Notes: generated from the sequence alone by a model not told the origin. Counted from the first letter of the stretch, positions 1 through 13,429 are shown. The stretch is DNA of 64,000 nucleotides from Verticillium longisporum (GCA_019188255.1 JAETXT010000001.1:1736001-1800000), one strand, 5' to 3'. Program-made: numbers and translations.

Positions 1-389
<389 letters not shown>

Positions 390-1138
390 CTTTTTGTGTA
401 AATCTGGTGAGATTGTGATCGCAGGATGAATAGAGCTCGGTAGATTCCAACGCGATCGGTGTAATAGTGCGGCGGGGTCGAGTATGTGGGATGAGTTGGA
501 TGAAGTGGGAGGAGGTTCGTTGCCAGGTGGAAAGACCTCTCACAGCCGTGCCGCAATTGTCAGAGTGGAGGAAGACGCGACGCGAATCGCGTAAAGTGTT
601 TAAGGGCAGCTATTTGAGATGAGCCTTATCAGAAAGCTTATCTGGCGCACAATCAGCCGCGCTTGTTCCATCACGCGCGCTTGGAGCGGCAGCTTCGCCC
701 TGGACCCACCGAATTTGCCCCTCCCCCAGCACACCGGTGACTCCCTGGACCTCGCCGCAAGCAGCAGGTACCCTCCTGGCGCCTGAAGCTCCCGACCTGT
801 CCTGCATCCTACATACTCGCCCCTCACGTACCGCGCAACTTATCATCAGACGAGAACACAACTCGACGGTCGAGTTCCCTGTTCATCGGAAGAAGCCTAG
901 AGTTTCTTTTGTGTTGTATCTTACTCACGGCTGTATTGACTTCTTACGTTCAAATTTCCTTTCCCTCCAACCGTCGCAGACACAACGATTTCGGTTTTGC
1001 GCCAGCATCCAAATCACTTCCAAAGCTGCGCCAGGCTGTCAACCCGACTTTTTTCCTCTTCTGCAATTTCGCAGAGTCATCGCGCTCCCGTGTAGCATCT
1101 AGCACAGCTTCCAGCTCTTTCCTCGGTCTACATTCACC
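390..1138. promoter_or_regulatory. Divergent intergenic region between HAT2 and xrn1
   Basis: About 750 bases separate the two divergent start codons, so both promoters must lie here. The stretch is pyrimidine-rich near the xrn1 start (for example around 945-970 and 1085-1135), as is common for 5' leaders in filamentous fungi. Small open frames inside have no coding character. No TATA-like or named regulatory element could be assigned with confidence. Confidence 0.4.
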
Positions 1139-4100
1139 ATGGGGTACGCTGCCGCGCCACCACGCCGATGCATCGCAAATGTCACTCGAGCTGACCATTT
1201 ATCTGCAGTGTCCCCAAGTTCTTCAGGTGGCTCTCTGAGCGCTATCCTGCCATCTCGCAGGTCATTGCCGAGAATCGCATCCCCGAATTCGACGCCCTCT
1301 ATGTTCGTCTCCCGACGTGCCCCGCATCGCCATGACTTCCGAGACTGATGTTGGTGGACAGCTGGACATGAATGGAATCATTCACAATTGTACGCATAAG
1401 GATGCCGGAGAGGATGCGACATTCCGTCTGAGTGAGGAGGAGATGTTCATCCGCATCTTCAACTACATTGAGCATCTTTTCGGCAAGATCAAGCCGAAGA
1501 AGCTTTTCTACATGGCCATCGACGGTGTCGCCCCGCGCGCCAAGATGAACCAGCAGCGATCTCGTCGATTCCGGACGGCTCTTGATGCCGAGAACGCGAG
1601 AGAGAAGGCCATCAAAGATGGTGTGGAAATGCCCAAGGAGGCTCCTTTCGACAGCAATTGCATCACCCCAGGTCCGTGTTGCGCCCAACACAACCCCAAG
1701 TCCAGACCACGAACTTACAATCCCCAGGCACTGAGTTTATGGCCAAGCTCTCCCGTCAACTGAAGTACTTTGTCAACAAAAAGGTGACTGAGGATGCTGA
1801 TTGGCAGGAGTGCGAAATTGTTCTCTCTGGGCACGAGGTTCCCGGCGAGGGCGAGCACAAAATCATGGAGTACATCAGGAACGCCAAGGCTCAGCCTGAT
1901 TACGATACGAACGTCCGACACTGTCTCTACGGCCTGGATGCTGACCTTATCATGCTTGGTCTGCTCAGTCACGACCCCCACTTCTGCCTTCTTCGTGAAG
2001 AGGTCACCTTCGGTCGTGCGTCCAAGACCAAATCGAAGGAGCTGGAGCATCAGAACTTTTATCTTCTGCATCTCTGTATCGTCCGTGAGTACCTGGATCT
2101 AGAGTTCCAGGAGCTCAAGCAAGATGGGATTTTGAACTTTCCATATGATCTTGAGCGGGTCATCGACGACTTCATCCTCATGGGTTTCTTCATTGGCAAC
2201 GATTTCCTTCCCCATCTCCCCCGCCTTCACATCAACGAGGGCGCGCTTGCATCTATGTTTAGGATATATAAGAGCATCCTGCCCGAGTGTGATGGATACA
2301 TCAACGAAGGCGGCGTCATCAACCTCCAACGCCTGCAGCGCCTGTTGACTGAGCTAGCCAAGGATGAGACCGACCAGTTCGAACACGACGTCTCTGATGA
2401 GCGATGGTTTCAATCGAAGCAAATCAGCGAGCAGCAGCAGAAGAATGCTGTGCAGTCCAAGCAGAGAGGCAAGGGTGTCGTCATGACCTCCGCGCAGAAG
2501 GACCTTTGGAAGAACCACATCAAGCCGTACCTCACCAAACCTACCCCTGAACCCCTCGATCTAGGCACAGAGCTCAACGCTGCCGACCGCAAGTTTGTGC
2601 AGGATCTTGCCGACGCTGTCCACGTGGACTGGAGCACCAAGGAAGACGACGATGGCCACCGCCATCTGATTCTCACGTCTCCTCAAAGCGAGGATAACAA
2701 CGACGAGGAGGAGGAGGGCACCCTGGCCTTGTTCCGTGTCATGAAGAATTACGACAAGGCAACTGTAGTTGACATCACTGCAGATGACGCCAAGCAGCAC
2801 TATGCGGACCTTTACAAGCAGAAGTACCAAGGCTGGAAGACCAAGTACTACCTGCAGAAGTTTGAGGATTGGTCGCCGGATAACTACGGCAAGGAGCTCA
2901 CTGCTCTCTGCGAGAACTATGTGCAGGGCCTGCAGTGGGTGTTGTACTACTACTACAGAGGAATTGCCTCATGGCCTTGGTTCTATGCCTACCACTACTC
3001 TCCCTTGACATCAGGTTAGTTTCACTGTCGAATGATGTGGGATTGCCGCTAACATAATCTAGACGTCATCAAGGGTCTGGGTGCTGATCTGAACTTCAAC
3101 CTTGGCCAACCTTTCCGTCCGTACGAACAGCTTATGGGTGTCCTCCCTGACCGAAGTAAATCGATCGTCCCCACCGTGTACTGGGATCTCATGACGAACC
3201 CCAAGTCGCCCATCGTTGACTTTTATCCGCGAGACTTCGAACTTGACATGAACGGCAAGAAGATGGAATGGGAGGCAGTTGTCAAAATCCCCTTCATCGA
3301 TGAGAAGCGACTTCTTGACGCAATGGGCCCGGTCAACGAGAAGTTGAGTGACGACGAAAAGTCACGAAACCAATTCGGTGTTTCTCTGAAGTTCACTTAC
3401 AACCCTGAGGTCAACTTCACCTACCCGTCCTCCATGGTTGGCGTCTTTCCTGGCATTCCTCAGCGCCGGTGTGTCGTGTACATTATTGGGCTGCCAAGGA
3501 ACGAAGGCCTGCAGTATCGTTCTGGCCTGATGGACGGTGTCAAGATCAGTGCCGAGGCTCTGGCTGGTTTCCCTTCCATTCATACGCTTCCCTACACCGG
3601 CCAACTCATGGAGGGATACGGGGTCAACGTTTTCCAACAGGACAGCCGTAACCCTAGCATGATCGTCACTCTCAGCGAGTCGGAGATCACGACAAAGGCT
3701 GAGGTGGCCAAGAAGAAGCTGGGTCAGAAGTGCTTCGTCGGGTATCCTTTCCTCCAGGAAGCAAAGATTGTCCGTGTTGTGGATGAGCTATTTGACTACG
3801 AACTCGACCACACGGGTACGACTGTTGTCCAGAAGAACCATGGTCCCCGGGAGATTGAAGCCTTCTCGAGAGAAGCTCAGTACATCGAGAACTGGCATGC
3901 CAAGCGGTTGGGATTCACCATTGGTGAGGTTGAATCGCTGGTGCATGTGCACATGCTCAAGGGTCTCATCAAGACGGAGGAAGGCGCACTCATCAAGGAG
4001 TACGCAGAGAACCCAAGCATGAGGAGCGTCTATGCATCACAGACTATTGTCGACGAGGTCATCAGTCAGGATGAGCGCTTCATCGAGAGGGCGTCAGTCC

Positions 4101-5581
4101 CCATCGAAGAAGAGTACCCCGCGGGTACGCGTGCGTTCTTCTTGGGAGAATTCCACTACGGCCGCCCCCTGGAAGTGCTCGGTCACGCGAACAACAAGGC
4201 GGAGATTGTGGTTTCGGTGCTTCAGGCGAAGGAGCCTGAATACGCAAAGCCTATCATCCAGGAGGTCAACCGTCAGAACCGCTTCACACCCTCCTATGCT
4301 GTGGCCAAGATGCTGGGACTCCATCCTTTGATCCTTAGCAAGATTCTGTCTTCGTACCAAGTCAACACGGTGGGCGGCCTTAGGGTCAACCTTGGTCTCA
4401 ACCTCAAGTTCGACGCTAAGAAGCAGAAAGTCCTTGGATACTCTCAAAAGAACCAGTCTGGTTGGGAGTTCAGCAACGCCGCGATCGAGCTTCTTGCCAA
4501 GTACGTCGCAGCGTTCCCAGACTTCTTCGTTGCCATCCAGGCCAAGGCTCAGCAGAGCGACATCAGCGACACTGATATCTGGCCCGACTCGGCCGTGGCT
4601 GCTAAGCGCGTCAAGGAGATTGGTCAATGGCTCAAGGCGGCAGAGACAAGCAAGTTTGAAAGGGTTCCTCTTGATGCCGAACAGCTTGACTCTGTGACAG
4701 TTATGAAATTGGCTGAGGCCGGCGAGCAAGCTTTCCAGATCTCGCAGAACACCACGACTAAGAAGCTCAACAACGTTCCGCGGTCGGCGCTTCTGAAGCC
4801 TACGGATGCCGAACTGCTCATGGGCAACCAGAAGTTCAACCTTGGCGACCGTGTCACATATGTTGCCGCAACCGGCAAGGTTCCCATTGCAAGCCGCGGT
4901 ACCGTGGTTGGCATTGGACGCACTGCCACTGCTGTTCTGCTTGATGTCGTTTGGGACGTGACCTTCATGAGCGGTACGACACTGGGTGAACGCGCTCCTC
5001 CCTTCCGGGGCATGACGGTGGCATCTTCATCCGTTCTCAACACAACGCACAAACAGGTCATTTCGGGCTCCAAGGCCGCCACTCAGCGACGCCCTGCGCC
5101 TGCGACCACATCGCTGACGACGGGCTCTTACAACCCTAACGGCACTCCACAGTACAGGGACGCGTCAGCGCCGGCGCCTCTCAGGGGGAGCTATCGCGGT
5201 GCGGTGAACGGCCAGTCCCATGGCCAGTCCCGGGGTGGCGGCAGGGGTCAAAACGGAGCAAATGGCAGCGGGGGCGGCAATGTTCCCAACTTGCTCCACA
5301 GCACATTGGTCTATCGGCCTCATCCCAACGGCAACCAGGGAGGAGATGGCCAGGCTTCTCGTGGCCGCGGCCGCGGTCGGGGACGCGGCGGACCTGTCGC
5401 CAATGGCAGACCTGCGCCACAGTCCTCGCCTCAGCCGCAGCAGCAGATGTACGGCAATGTGCCTCCTCCTGCGTCTCTTGATGCGCGTGGAAGGGGCCGC
5501 GGACGTGGCGGACGCGGTCGAGGAGGTGCTCGTGGCGGTGCTCGTGGTGGAGCGACCCCCCCTGCCCCCTCTCAGAACTAG
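1139..5581 (+). CDS. XRN1: 5'-3' exoribonuclease Xrn1 (Kem1)
   Basis: Cytoplasmic 5'-3' exonuclease that degrades decapped mRNA. Five exons: 1139-1143, 1209-1302, 1362-1671, 1728-3014, 3063-5581; all junctions GT-AG with consistent phase, giving about 1404 residues, the size of Xrn1 rather than nuclear Rat1/Xrn2 (about 1000). The tiny first exon (ATG GG) restores the invariant MGVPKFFRWLSERYP start. Active-site landmarks of the family are present: Asp35 in LDMNGIIH, Asp87 with the basic AKMNQQRSRRFR 5'-phosphate pocket, Glu177/Glu179 in GEGEHKIM, the DAD pair near 207-209, and Asp295 in GNDFLPHLP. The long second half corresponds to the D1-D4/SH3-like regions unique to Xrn1. The C-terminus (coded about 5200-5575) is low-complexity RGG/GRGRG, as in other filamentous fungi. 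No frame lesions were seen. Convergent with SPC3. Confidence 0.95.
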
Positions 5582-5963
5582 CAGTCTGGAGGGCTGCGAA
5601 TAGACCTGCGAAGCTGCTGATGGGAGGCTGCTGTTGATTTCTTCCATGTTGGCTCGGTTCTCTGGGTGGTATATTCTGCACGGCTTTCGGGCTTGGCGTT
5701 CGCAGGTTGAGGAGGCAGCAGAAACGTGTCGACGAATGTGTCAGAAGGAAAGTGATTCCATTCGTAGCATATATACGGCGCTAAGCGGTATGACGATGTG
5801 GCGATACAATGAGCTAGCTGGCGAGAGGAGGCGGAGCAAATGAATTCAGGGTTTTTTTTTAAAGAAAGTACATCACTGGGACGGCCTGTTCGTATGTACG
5901 TCATGTGTGGAAAAGCTTCAATAATGCACTACTGTTCTTGTCAAGGATACGCTACGCAACAGT
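5582..5963. other. Convergent 3' intergenic region, xrn1/SPC3
   Basis: 382 bases between the stop codons of two convergent genes. A T9-type run at about 5851-5860 and AT-richer sequence after 5830 fit overlapping 3' UTR and polyadenylation zones. No gene is seen. Confidence 0.4.
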
Positions 5964-6762
5964 CTATTTCGCCTTGGTCTTCGCCTTGATGGCCGGCAGC
6001 CTGAAGAACTTGCTCGTGCCCCCGCGCAGGGCCTTCCAGACGCCGAGGTCGGCGTCCTGGTTCCACGTCAGCAGGCCGACCCAGGGCAGGACGATGTAGC
6101 GCCGCCACAGCTGGACGTTGCCGGCCGCGCCGAGCTTGCCCGAGGGCTGCGTGAGCTGGTACTTGGGCCTCTGGTTCTTCAGCATGAGCCTGCCGCTGCC
6201 GGGGTCGATGCTCTTGCCGGCGGCGCTGGCGCGGAGCTTGCGCATGGAGACGGGGCCGAGGTTGGCGAGGTGGTCGGCGCTCGGTGACGTGATGATCTGG
6301 TCCCAGATGACGGCCTCGTTCGTGGCGTTGGCGCCGCCCGTCGCCGAGGGCCATTCTGCCGTCACGTAGACGAAGACTTGCTTGCTGTGGCCACTTGTTA
6401 GCTTTCTCCTTCTTTCCTTCTCCTCCCCTCGTTCTTCTTGTTCTTTGTAGTCTCACTGCCCTCGAAAGGCGCAGGAAACCGCTGGCAGGGTAAGGGGTTC
6501 AGAGGGTGACGCACGTGTTCCAGGTGAAAAGGTCGGAGAGGTCAGCCTCTAGGGAGAACTTGATGATGGCGTACTCCTCCTTCTTGCTGCTGTAGTAGTG
6601 CGGGCGGCCCTTGACGACCTGGAGCGAGTCGGTCTTGATGACGCCGGCGGTGGGGGCGCGCGGGGTGACGACATCGGACAGGGCGATAAAGGAAGCAACG
6701 ACGAAGGCGACCGTTGTAAAGAAGCCAAAGGTGTTCTGGATGCGGTTGAGAGAGTTGAACAT
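5964..6762 (-). CDS. SPC3: Signal peptidase complex subunit Spc3
   Basis: Single-pass ER membrane subunit of the signal peptidase complex, which removes signal peptides from secretory proteins. Two exons on the minus strand, 6762-6515 and 6384-5964, joined by a GT-AG intron with a CTAAC branch site (phase 2), give 222 residues, the normal size. The N-terminus MFNSLNRIQNTFGFF is followed by a hydrophobic segment (about residues 15-29) that is the membrane anchor. The luminal part carries family signatures GRPHYYSSKKEEYA, LFTWNTKQVFVYVTAEWP, VIWDQII and a Lys-rich end after TSKFFRLP. The exon junction falls inside FTWNT, and splicing restores the conserved block, which supports the model strongly. 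It lies downstream of ctk1 on the same strand. Confidence 0.93.
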
Positions 6763-7799
6763 GGTGGGCGGTGGGTTGGGGCAGCGGGAGGTTGCCGCCG
6801 GTTGGACTAGATGCAGTGATTTTCCTCAACAAGTTTGAGACGGGAGGGAAAGGTGCGAGTTCTACCTGTCCACAATCTTGCACGAGTCCCAGGGTCGGGC
6901 CAGCGTGGTGTGAAATATTGGGTTCGGCGGCAGCTTCCCTCTACGTGTAAGGTCAGATCGAGTGGGAGTTGTCGCGACGTGTGGTTTCAGACACAAAGGG
7001 ACTAGTGCAATGGAGCTTTTGATGATATTAGGTAATCACTCACCTTACCCACCGCTCGGCATCGCCTGGCGGCGACCACAAAGCCCACGCCCACGGCCCA
7101 AGTGCTGTTCAGAGATTATTTCTAGTCCGCTTGGTCAATTTGCCCGAAGGAGCTTGACGGAAGGGAGAGAGACGATGGGCCCCAAATCACTTCGCCAAGC
7201 TTGATTCACTCGCATCACAGCTCGATGAAGCATGGTCTTGATAATGTCTGATTCGACTTTTGTCACAATATACAGAGGTATATAAGCATGTCGGCAAGAC
7301 AATGTGAAGCCTCCTTGCCGTGGTGAACATCAACATTTCACCCGCAAGCTCACGGCCATTTCCGACGCCCCTTCGCAAGTCACCATGGCATGGTCCCGTC
7401 GCGCGTCCGCGGGCCATCTTCTCCCCTCGACGCGGGAGGAATATCGGTGCATGGCACACCCCAGACGCTCATCCTCGAGAGTAACCTAGAGCGTGCATCT
7501 CTTCCGAAAATGCAAATGCAACAGAGTGCTGCCTCAAGTCCGCCTCCCTCTACCAGCTCTACCAACCGAGCTTGCAATCCGTAACGCCTTGCCGTGTGCA
7601 TGCAATATTAGTACTTCGCCAAAATCATGATTCGAAAAATGAACCTGTAAACCACTCCTCTCCTTCTCTCTGTCGGAGAGATGGCCTGGGTTGAACTGAG
7701 CGTCGTCATGTCTCCTCTGAGTGGATGTGCACGCCGTGCGAGTCGCTAGCACACTCAGCGCTTCGAGATGCCCTTGGCCTTCTCTGACGCCTTGGACCG
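6763..7799. other. Intergenic region between ctk1 and SPC3
   Basis: About 1 kb holding the SPC3 promoter and the ctk1 3' UTR. Short open frames on both strands show no conserved motifs or fungal codon bias, and I recognise no RNA gene. Confidence 0.35.
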
Positions 7800-10700
7800 C
7801 TAGGCCTTGTGCGCAGCACCGGCAGAGGCGTGATCCACAGGCTGCGGCGGTTTACCCTCCACATGCAGTCGTTTAGCATCACCGCGCTGGTCATGCGTCT
7901 CATTCTCACGCTTGCGATCTTTCTCCTTCTGTCGGTGGTCTCGACTGTCTTTGCTGCGTGCTGCGTGCCGGGCCTCTCTCTCTTTCCGCTCATTTTCCTT
8001 GCGGAGTGCTTTCGACTCAAGCTCGTGCCAGTCACCATCCAAGTTTGCGAGCCTGTCAAGTGTGTTAGAATGAGCATTGCGGACGTTGGTGGTTATCTTA
8101 AAAACTTACTCGATGGCTTGACGTGCAGGCGGTTCCTCGGTCGTAAAGTATGCATGCTGAAGAGCTTCGGCTGCGCTCGGGCGCTTGGCTGGGTCATATT
8201 TGAAGATGGACCAGATCAAGTCGTAGGCGGCGGGCGTGAGCTTGTCCCTGTACTTGGCGGCAAAAGAACTGGCCCGCCGATAACCTGGCCGCAAGAGTTC
8301 GAACCAGGGCATGTCGATAAGACCGGGCCATTCAGCCTTGTTAGGGGTTCCCATGACATTGTAAATCTTGTCGAGTTGACTGATCTCGCCACCGTCGCCA
8401 GGAAACGTGGCGTGGCGCGTGAAGATTTCCATCAGGATGCAAGCCGTGCTCCACATGTCGCAGGCTGGGCCGTATCGCGTTTCTCCCAAGAGAAGCTCAG
8501 GAGACCGATACCATATCGTGATGACACGGTTTGTGTAGTCGAGCTGATGGCGTTTGGCGTAGAAGCGTGCTAGACCAAAGTCGGCAAGCTTGAGGATTCC
8601 GTCGCTGCTGACCAGAATGTTGGCAGCTTTGAGATCTCTGTGCAAAACGCCGCGAACATGGAGATAGTCGAGGCCTTCGAAAACCTGCCTAGCAAGGTGC
8701 TTCTTCTGTGCAGCATCAAGCTTGAAGGAAGGATGATTGAGCAAGCCTGTCAAGTCGTGAGAAAGATACTCGAAGACCATGAAACAGTCATTCTTCTCCA
8801 CCATGACCTCCTTGAGCTCGACAACGTTGGGGTGTCGAAGCGACTGGAGAAGTTTAATCTCGCGGACAGCCGTCACAGGGAACCCGTCCTTTTCGCCCTC
8901 CATCCGAATCTTCTTCAGTGCAACCAGATCCTTGGTGTAGCAGTGTAGACCTTTGAACACCTTGCCATAGGTACCAGAACCAACAACCGACTCGTTGCCA
9001 GGCTTTCGAAAGTAGACTGATTCGGACTTGACGAGATCTGGTGGTAAGCTCAGCCGCGGCTTGAGACGCTTCATCTTTTGCTTCACAATCCGAGTTTTGG
9101 GGGCGGGAGGCGGTGGTGCCGCCTTCGGACCCGGAGGTGGTGGTTGTTGATGATGCCTTGCGTCTTGCCTTCCTCTAGCCGATGCCGGCTCTGTTGGTGC
9201 GCCGCGTGGTATGTCTCGCTCACGATTGTCTCGTTCGCGGTAGTCCCTCTCGCGACGATCGCGTTCCCGGTACTCGCGATCACGACGGTCTCTTTCGCGA
9301 TCACGTTCGCGATCGCGGTCACGCTCTCGGTCTCGCTCCCGGTCTCGCTCCCGGTCCTCTCGAGCTCTGTGCTCTCGTTCCCGTTCCCGATCGCGGTCAT
9401 TAGGATCTCTCTCGTCCGTTTGCTGAGTCGGCTCTTTCTTTGGAGGCAAAGCATTGAATTTCTGAGATATCTCTGGTTTCGGTACCGCCGGAGTGGGTTT
9501 TGCAGATGCCTTAAATGCAAAACTGAACTTTGACGACACCGATGACGCCGGAGATTGTGCTGCTGGACCAGACGGAGGAGGCCGCGTGGGAGGGGCCATT
9601 TCCTTGTCATCTGAAATCACCGGGGGCGACGTGTCTTCGACCTGGAGGTCTTTGGACGGACGGAAGGAATTTGGTTGCTCTTCGAAATCGTCCTTGTCCG
9701 ACTTGACGCTTGCGACGGCGGAATTGGATGACTTCTGTGACTTGGCATCGTCGCCTTGCACAGACGAACCTCGACCTCCAATCGTCGTTTGTGAAGCGTT
9801 CCATTGCGCGCTCTTGAAATTATTCCCGCGGTAGCCTCCACGAGCACCACTGAATTGATTGCCTCGGAAGCCTGAACCGCCTCCGCGGAAGCTGTTGCCT
9901 CTGCCATATTGCTGCATCGGGCCTGTTGGGGCAGATGGGGGAGGGGAATATGGGTTCGAGGGTGGATATTGTCCTTGGGGCCCGTTTTGCGGCGGATACA
10001 TGCCCTGAGGTCCCTGGGCATACTGAGGGGGATACTGACTATTTGAATAGGTTAGCGAACATTACGGTACATTGATTAATCTGCAACCGCTTCTAAAAGA
10101 GACATACTGATGGGGAGAGCCACCCCAGCCGCCCATGTCGTAGGGAGACATGTTGGGTGAGTTGATGATGTAGGGGTTCAGAGGGAAGTGAGGGGGAGGG
10201 TGATAGTACTGATAGGGGTCACTGTACCCGTGATTGCCAGCAAAAGCGTTGTGTGCCTGGTGGCGAGCATTGAAGCCCCCACGGTGGCTGCCACGTCCCG
10301 ACATATCGTCTTCCTTCCCGCTTGTGCCTGGCGGGCTCTGTCGCCCAGATCGACCTTCGTCGCCTCTCCTTGCTCTGGGTCCCGATCCCCTGCTAGTGGA
10401 TCGTGATGCACGACGAGATCGATTTTGGCGAATGTGGTCGGACTCGTGGTGCGAGCCGTGCCTAGAACCAGCCCGCGGCGAGGAGGGCGACCTTGGGGGT
10501 CGATGAGATGGGGGTGATCGTGCCCTTGGGGACCTTTGACGGCGATCTACCGGCGAGCGGGAACGCCGCCGTGACCGCGAGTGACCGCGAGATGCGTGAT
10601 GAGGCTCCCCTCGGGCCGGGGACCGCGAACGACTGCGGCGTCCGTTCCGCGCGCTGTCTTGAGCCCTGGGGCGATTATTTTCGCGGGAGGGCGATGGAGA

Positions 10701-11311
10701 ACGTCGGGAGACTGGTGTCGAGGCGTTGCGTGGCTCCCTGTGTGGTAACAGATCTCCCCTCCGGTCTTTTGAATCTTGTCGACGGATGTCGTCTCGATGA
10801 ATTGGTTTGCCGTCTCGGGCCGTAGCGAGAGGACTCCGGCTTCTTGTACGTTTCGCTGACAGGGATGGTAATCGACGGCCGTCGGGACGTCGTCGAGGGC
10901 TCGGGCTGCGTGGTCGGCGAGTGTCGCCCCTCGGCTCGTCTCTACCCCCACGGCGCGTATCGATGAGGTCTCGGGGCCGTGAAGCGTGGTAGGGATTGTC
11001 TTCGCGGTCGTCACGACGACTGGATGATGGCGAGTGGCGGCGAGCCCGGTCTCTGCTGCGATCGCGTTGTTTGTCGGAGGGGAAGGAGTCGGCCTCTCAG
11101 AAGACGGGCGCTTGGGATGCGGGTCTCGTGGACGTCTATCAGGATTTCGGTCGCTATCGTGGGGCCGACGAGGAGGAGGCGATGCAGATCTGCGAGAGCC
11201 TGCCGCGGCTTGACCTGGTCTGCCACGATCTCTGCGCTCCTGGACGTGTCTCCGGTCGTCTCTCATTGCAACATGTCGGGAACGACGAGGATGACCAGAG
11301 GAAGGCTCCAT
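7800..11311 (-). CDS. CTK1: CTD kinase subunit Ctk1 (CDK12-like), RS-rich N-terminus
   Basis: Cyclin-dependent kinase of the CTDK-I complex that phosphorylates the RNA polymerase II C-terminal domain (Ser2) during elongation. Exons (minus): 11311-10108, 10038-8110, 8052-7800; introns are GTATGT...ATAG and GTAAGT...ACAG. The kinase core shows the glycine loop GSGTYGKV (8961-8990), a PVTAVREIKLL helix in the PSTAIRE position, HRDLKAANILV, DFGLARFY and a WYRSPELLLGETRYG activation segment. The last exon encodes the charged tail with DWHELESKALRKE typical of fungal Ctk1. Upstream of the kinase lie a long Arg/Ser-rich domain (about 11310-10310), a Gly/Pro/Tyr segment and an Arg-Glu/Asp repeat (about 9390-9200). 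Odd: the first part of exon 1 (from Met at 11311) and the remainder are in different frames, requiring one extra base near 11075-11090, where a CCCC run lies; an unusual intron is the alternative. Restored length would be about 1128 residues. Start codon is the least certain part. Confidence 0.85.
9200..9390 (-). repeat. Arg-Asp/Glu repeat tract inside ctk1
   Basis: Within the ctk1 coding frame a purine-pyrimidine imperfect tandem repeat (six-base units of the type cgatcg/ctcgcg on the plus strand) encodes a run of RDRERE-like dipeptides followed by YRERD units. It is a low-complexity charged linker between the N-terminal region and the kinase domain, likely variable in length between strains. 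Confidence 0.6.
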
Positions 11312-13429
11312 CGCGGCAATCCAACTGAGTTCGAGTTTTCTGAGAGGATCCTCATCCGGTGTTTTCCCGACTCCAGACGCGATAAGCGCGCTTGGTAGAT
11401 AAACGCGGTGTGCCTGTGGAGAGACAGCTCGCACAGGTCCGTGCGTCCAATGTGGCAGTGAGGAGGTAGAGGGGGGGAGGGTAGGTGTTGTGGGTGGAAG
11501 TCGAGGTAACGCAAAGAAAAGATGGCTGAGAACCAAGAACATCTTGGTCACGGGACTGGCGTGAACTTTCCCTCCAAACTGGAATGGATAAGGCACACGA
11601 AGCCGTCCCGAGCATTCAGCATATTGTCAACTTCTGGCAACTGAAGAGAAATTCTCTCCCAGGCCAGATTGGCGAGCATGCGGTGCACTCGCATACCACT
11701 TTCAAGGCTGTCCACCGCATCAGGTGTTCAGCGAATCCCAACTGTCCTCCTCGGGGGACCATTGTGCCCAGCCACTTCAGGTCTATCTATGTGGTTGCCA
11801 AATGCACAGCTCCATCCATGCCGTGTCTGATCAAGCCTATGAATTGCTCCTCACCGTCTGCTCCCTCTTCTTACGACTGCTTCGATCTGCAGGGGTCTAG
11901 GTAGCAGGATCATGGGTGCTTCATCAACATCGACCTCCCTGCACCTGCAGCAACGCCGAGAACGAAGCAGGAGAGCACCCACCTCAAGACACTTAGTTGT
12001 AGCCAGTCTCTCTTGAGTGCATGTCGATTCGACAAGATGCATTTTGCATCGGAAGTCGGTCCAGGTCCAAAACACCACCCGGTCCCGATCGTGCTGAGAC
12101 TGGCGAAACACTCGGTTTGGCAGCGTCGTTGTGTTACACCTGCCCAATCCCCATTTTTTTGAGAATCAGTATCAGTAATGATGCCGACAACCTAGGCAAA
12201 CTGCAGGGTTTGGAAACGACGCGTGCCGTTGCTTCGCACACATCCACAGTAACCGGACGGGGACTTAGGCCGCGTCTCCGATCGGGAACATCGTGTGGGC
12301 ATGGATTGGGTGGACTTTCGACCGCACCGTCGCTGAATTTCAATCTGCAAGCGGACCAAGCGAAAGGCACCTGGCCATCGTTTGGAGGCAATATCAGATG
12401 GTCCAACCTGACATTCGACGTTGATCAGAATCGAAGTAGAAGCTCAACCAGTAGCATGCACGACAAGCGTTGTCATCGTTGTCATGGCGCAGAATTTCGT
12501 CAGCGCGAGCGCCCACAACTGCTGGGTGCTCCCCTCCGTGATCATGTTTATCCTCCGCTCCCAAGCCCCCGAATACAGACGCGCCGCGACGTCGCGCATC
12601 GGGGAAGACGCCCAAAACGATGCTTTCTCAAGCAGGGCAGGTTTTGGTAGTTTGACAGACGATATCGTACAGCTCCATGTGCGATGATGTTGCGGAGTGG
12701 CGGTGAAGTCATCGAGAGGGGCTGCTGCACGAAGCACTGTGTCACCGCCGCGATATTGTAAAGCTTTGATGTTGCGCCACCGATCTGGTATTGTCAAGTA
12801 TAGGGTAGGCCAAGGATAATACGATGGTCGGAGTTGTAACTGGAAGAGTTACTGGAGTGGTTTGGATCATTTGCCATGCCAGTAAATTCGGACCTTGCCG
12901 TCAGTACAGCTCAACAGGCCGCCAGCGCAAATAAGAAGGTGTTTTCAGCATCGCGATGAATGAGTTATTGCAAATGCCGATGGCAGAGGCGCAAGGGGTG
13001 TTGGTAGTCAGCGTCAGGCGGGATCGGGGTTGTTGATGTAGAAGGAGTTGCTGGACGGCCACTGACGAAAACCTTGATCAGCAGGACTAGAACTGGGCGC
13101 TGGTGCTTGGAAATGTCATGTGACCATCCAAGCGTTGGGGCTGAGGGACTTCCGCAAGCAATGGTCTATGCAGCTATTCTTGTTCAGGGGTAGCCAACCA
13201 GAGGAAATCGTATATAGGAAAGGTATGCGCCTAACCGGCTTTTGCTTTGCTCTTTGCGGTGCAACGCTATTGCAGTGGAGCGAATTACCCAATCCTCAGA
13301 AACGCCTCACACGCTGTCTGACAAGTTGCTGTGTCCGCTCACCCTGACTCATATCACCCTTACCATCAAGCGACGGATCATCTGCGGGACCGTCCGCGAA
13401 AGGCTACATTTATGTACAACTGCTTTTCC

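Noticed and set aside
5165..5681. Minus-strand frames opposite the xrn1 3' end
   Set aside because: Shadows of the GRGRG/RGG repeat coding region of xrn1.
9200..9390. Candidate CRISPR-like or satellite repeat
   Set aside because: It is the in-frame Arg-Asp/Glu low-complexity tract of ctk1, with no spacer structure.
12021..12650. 209-codon plus-strand open frame
   Set aside because: No motif, unusual amino acid mix (many Arg, Cys, His) and no consistent codon preference.
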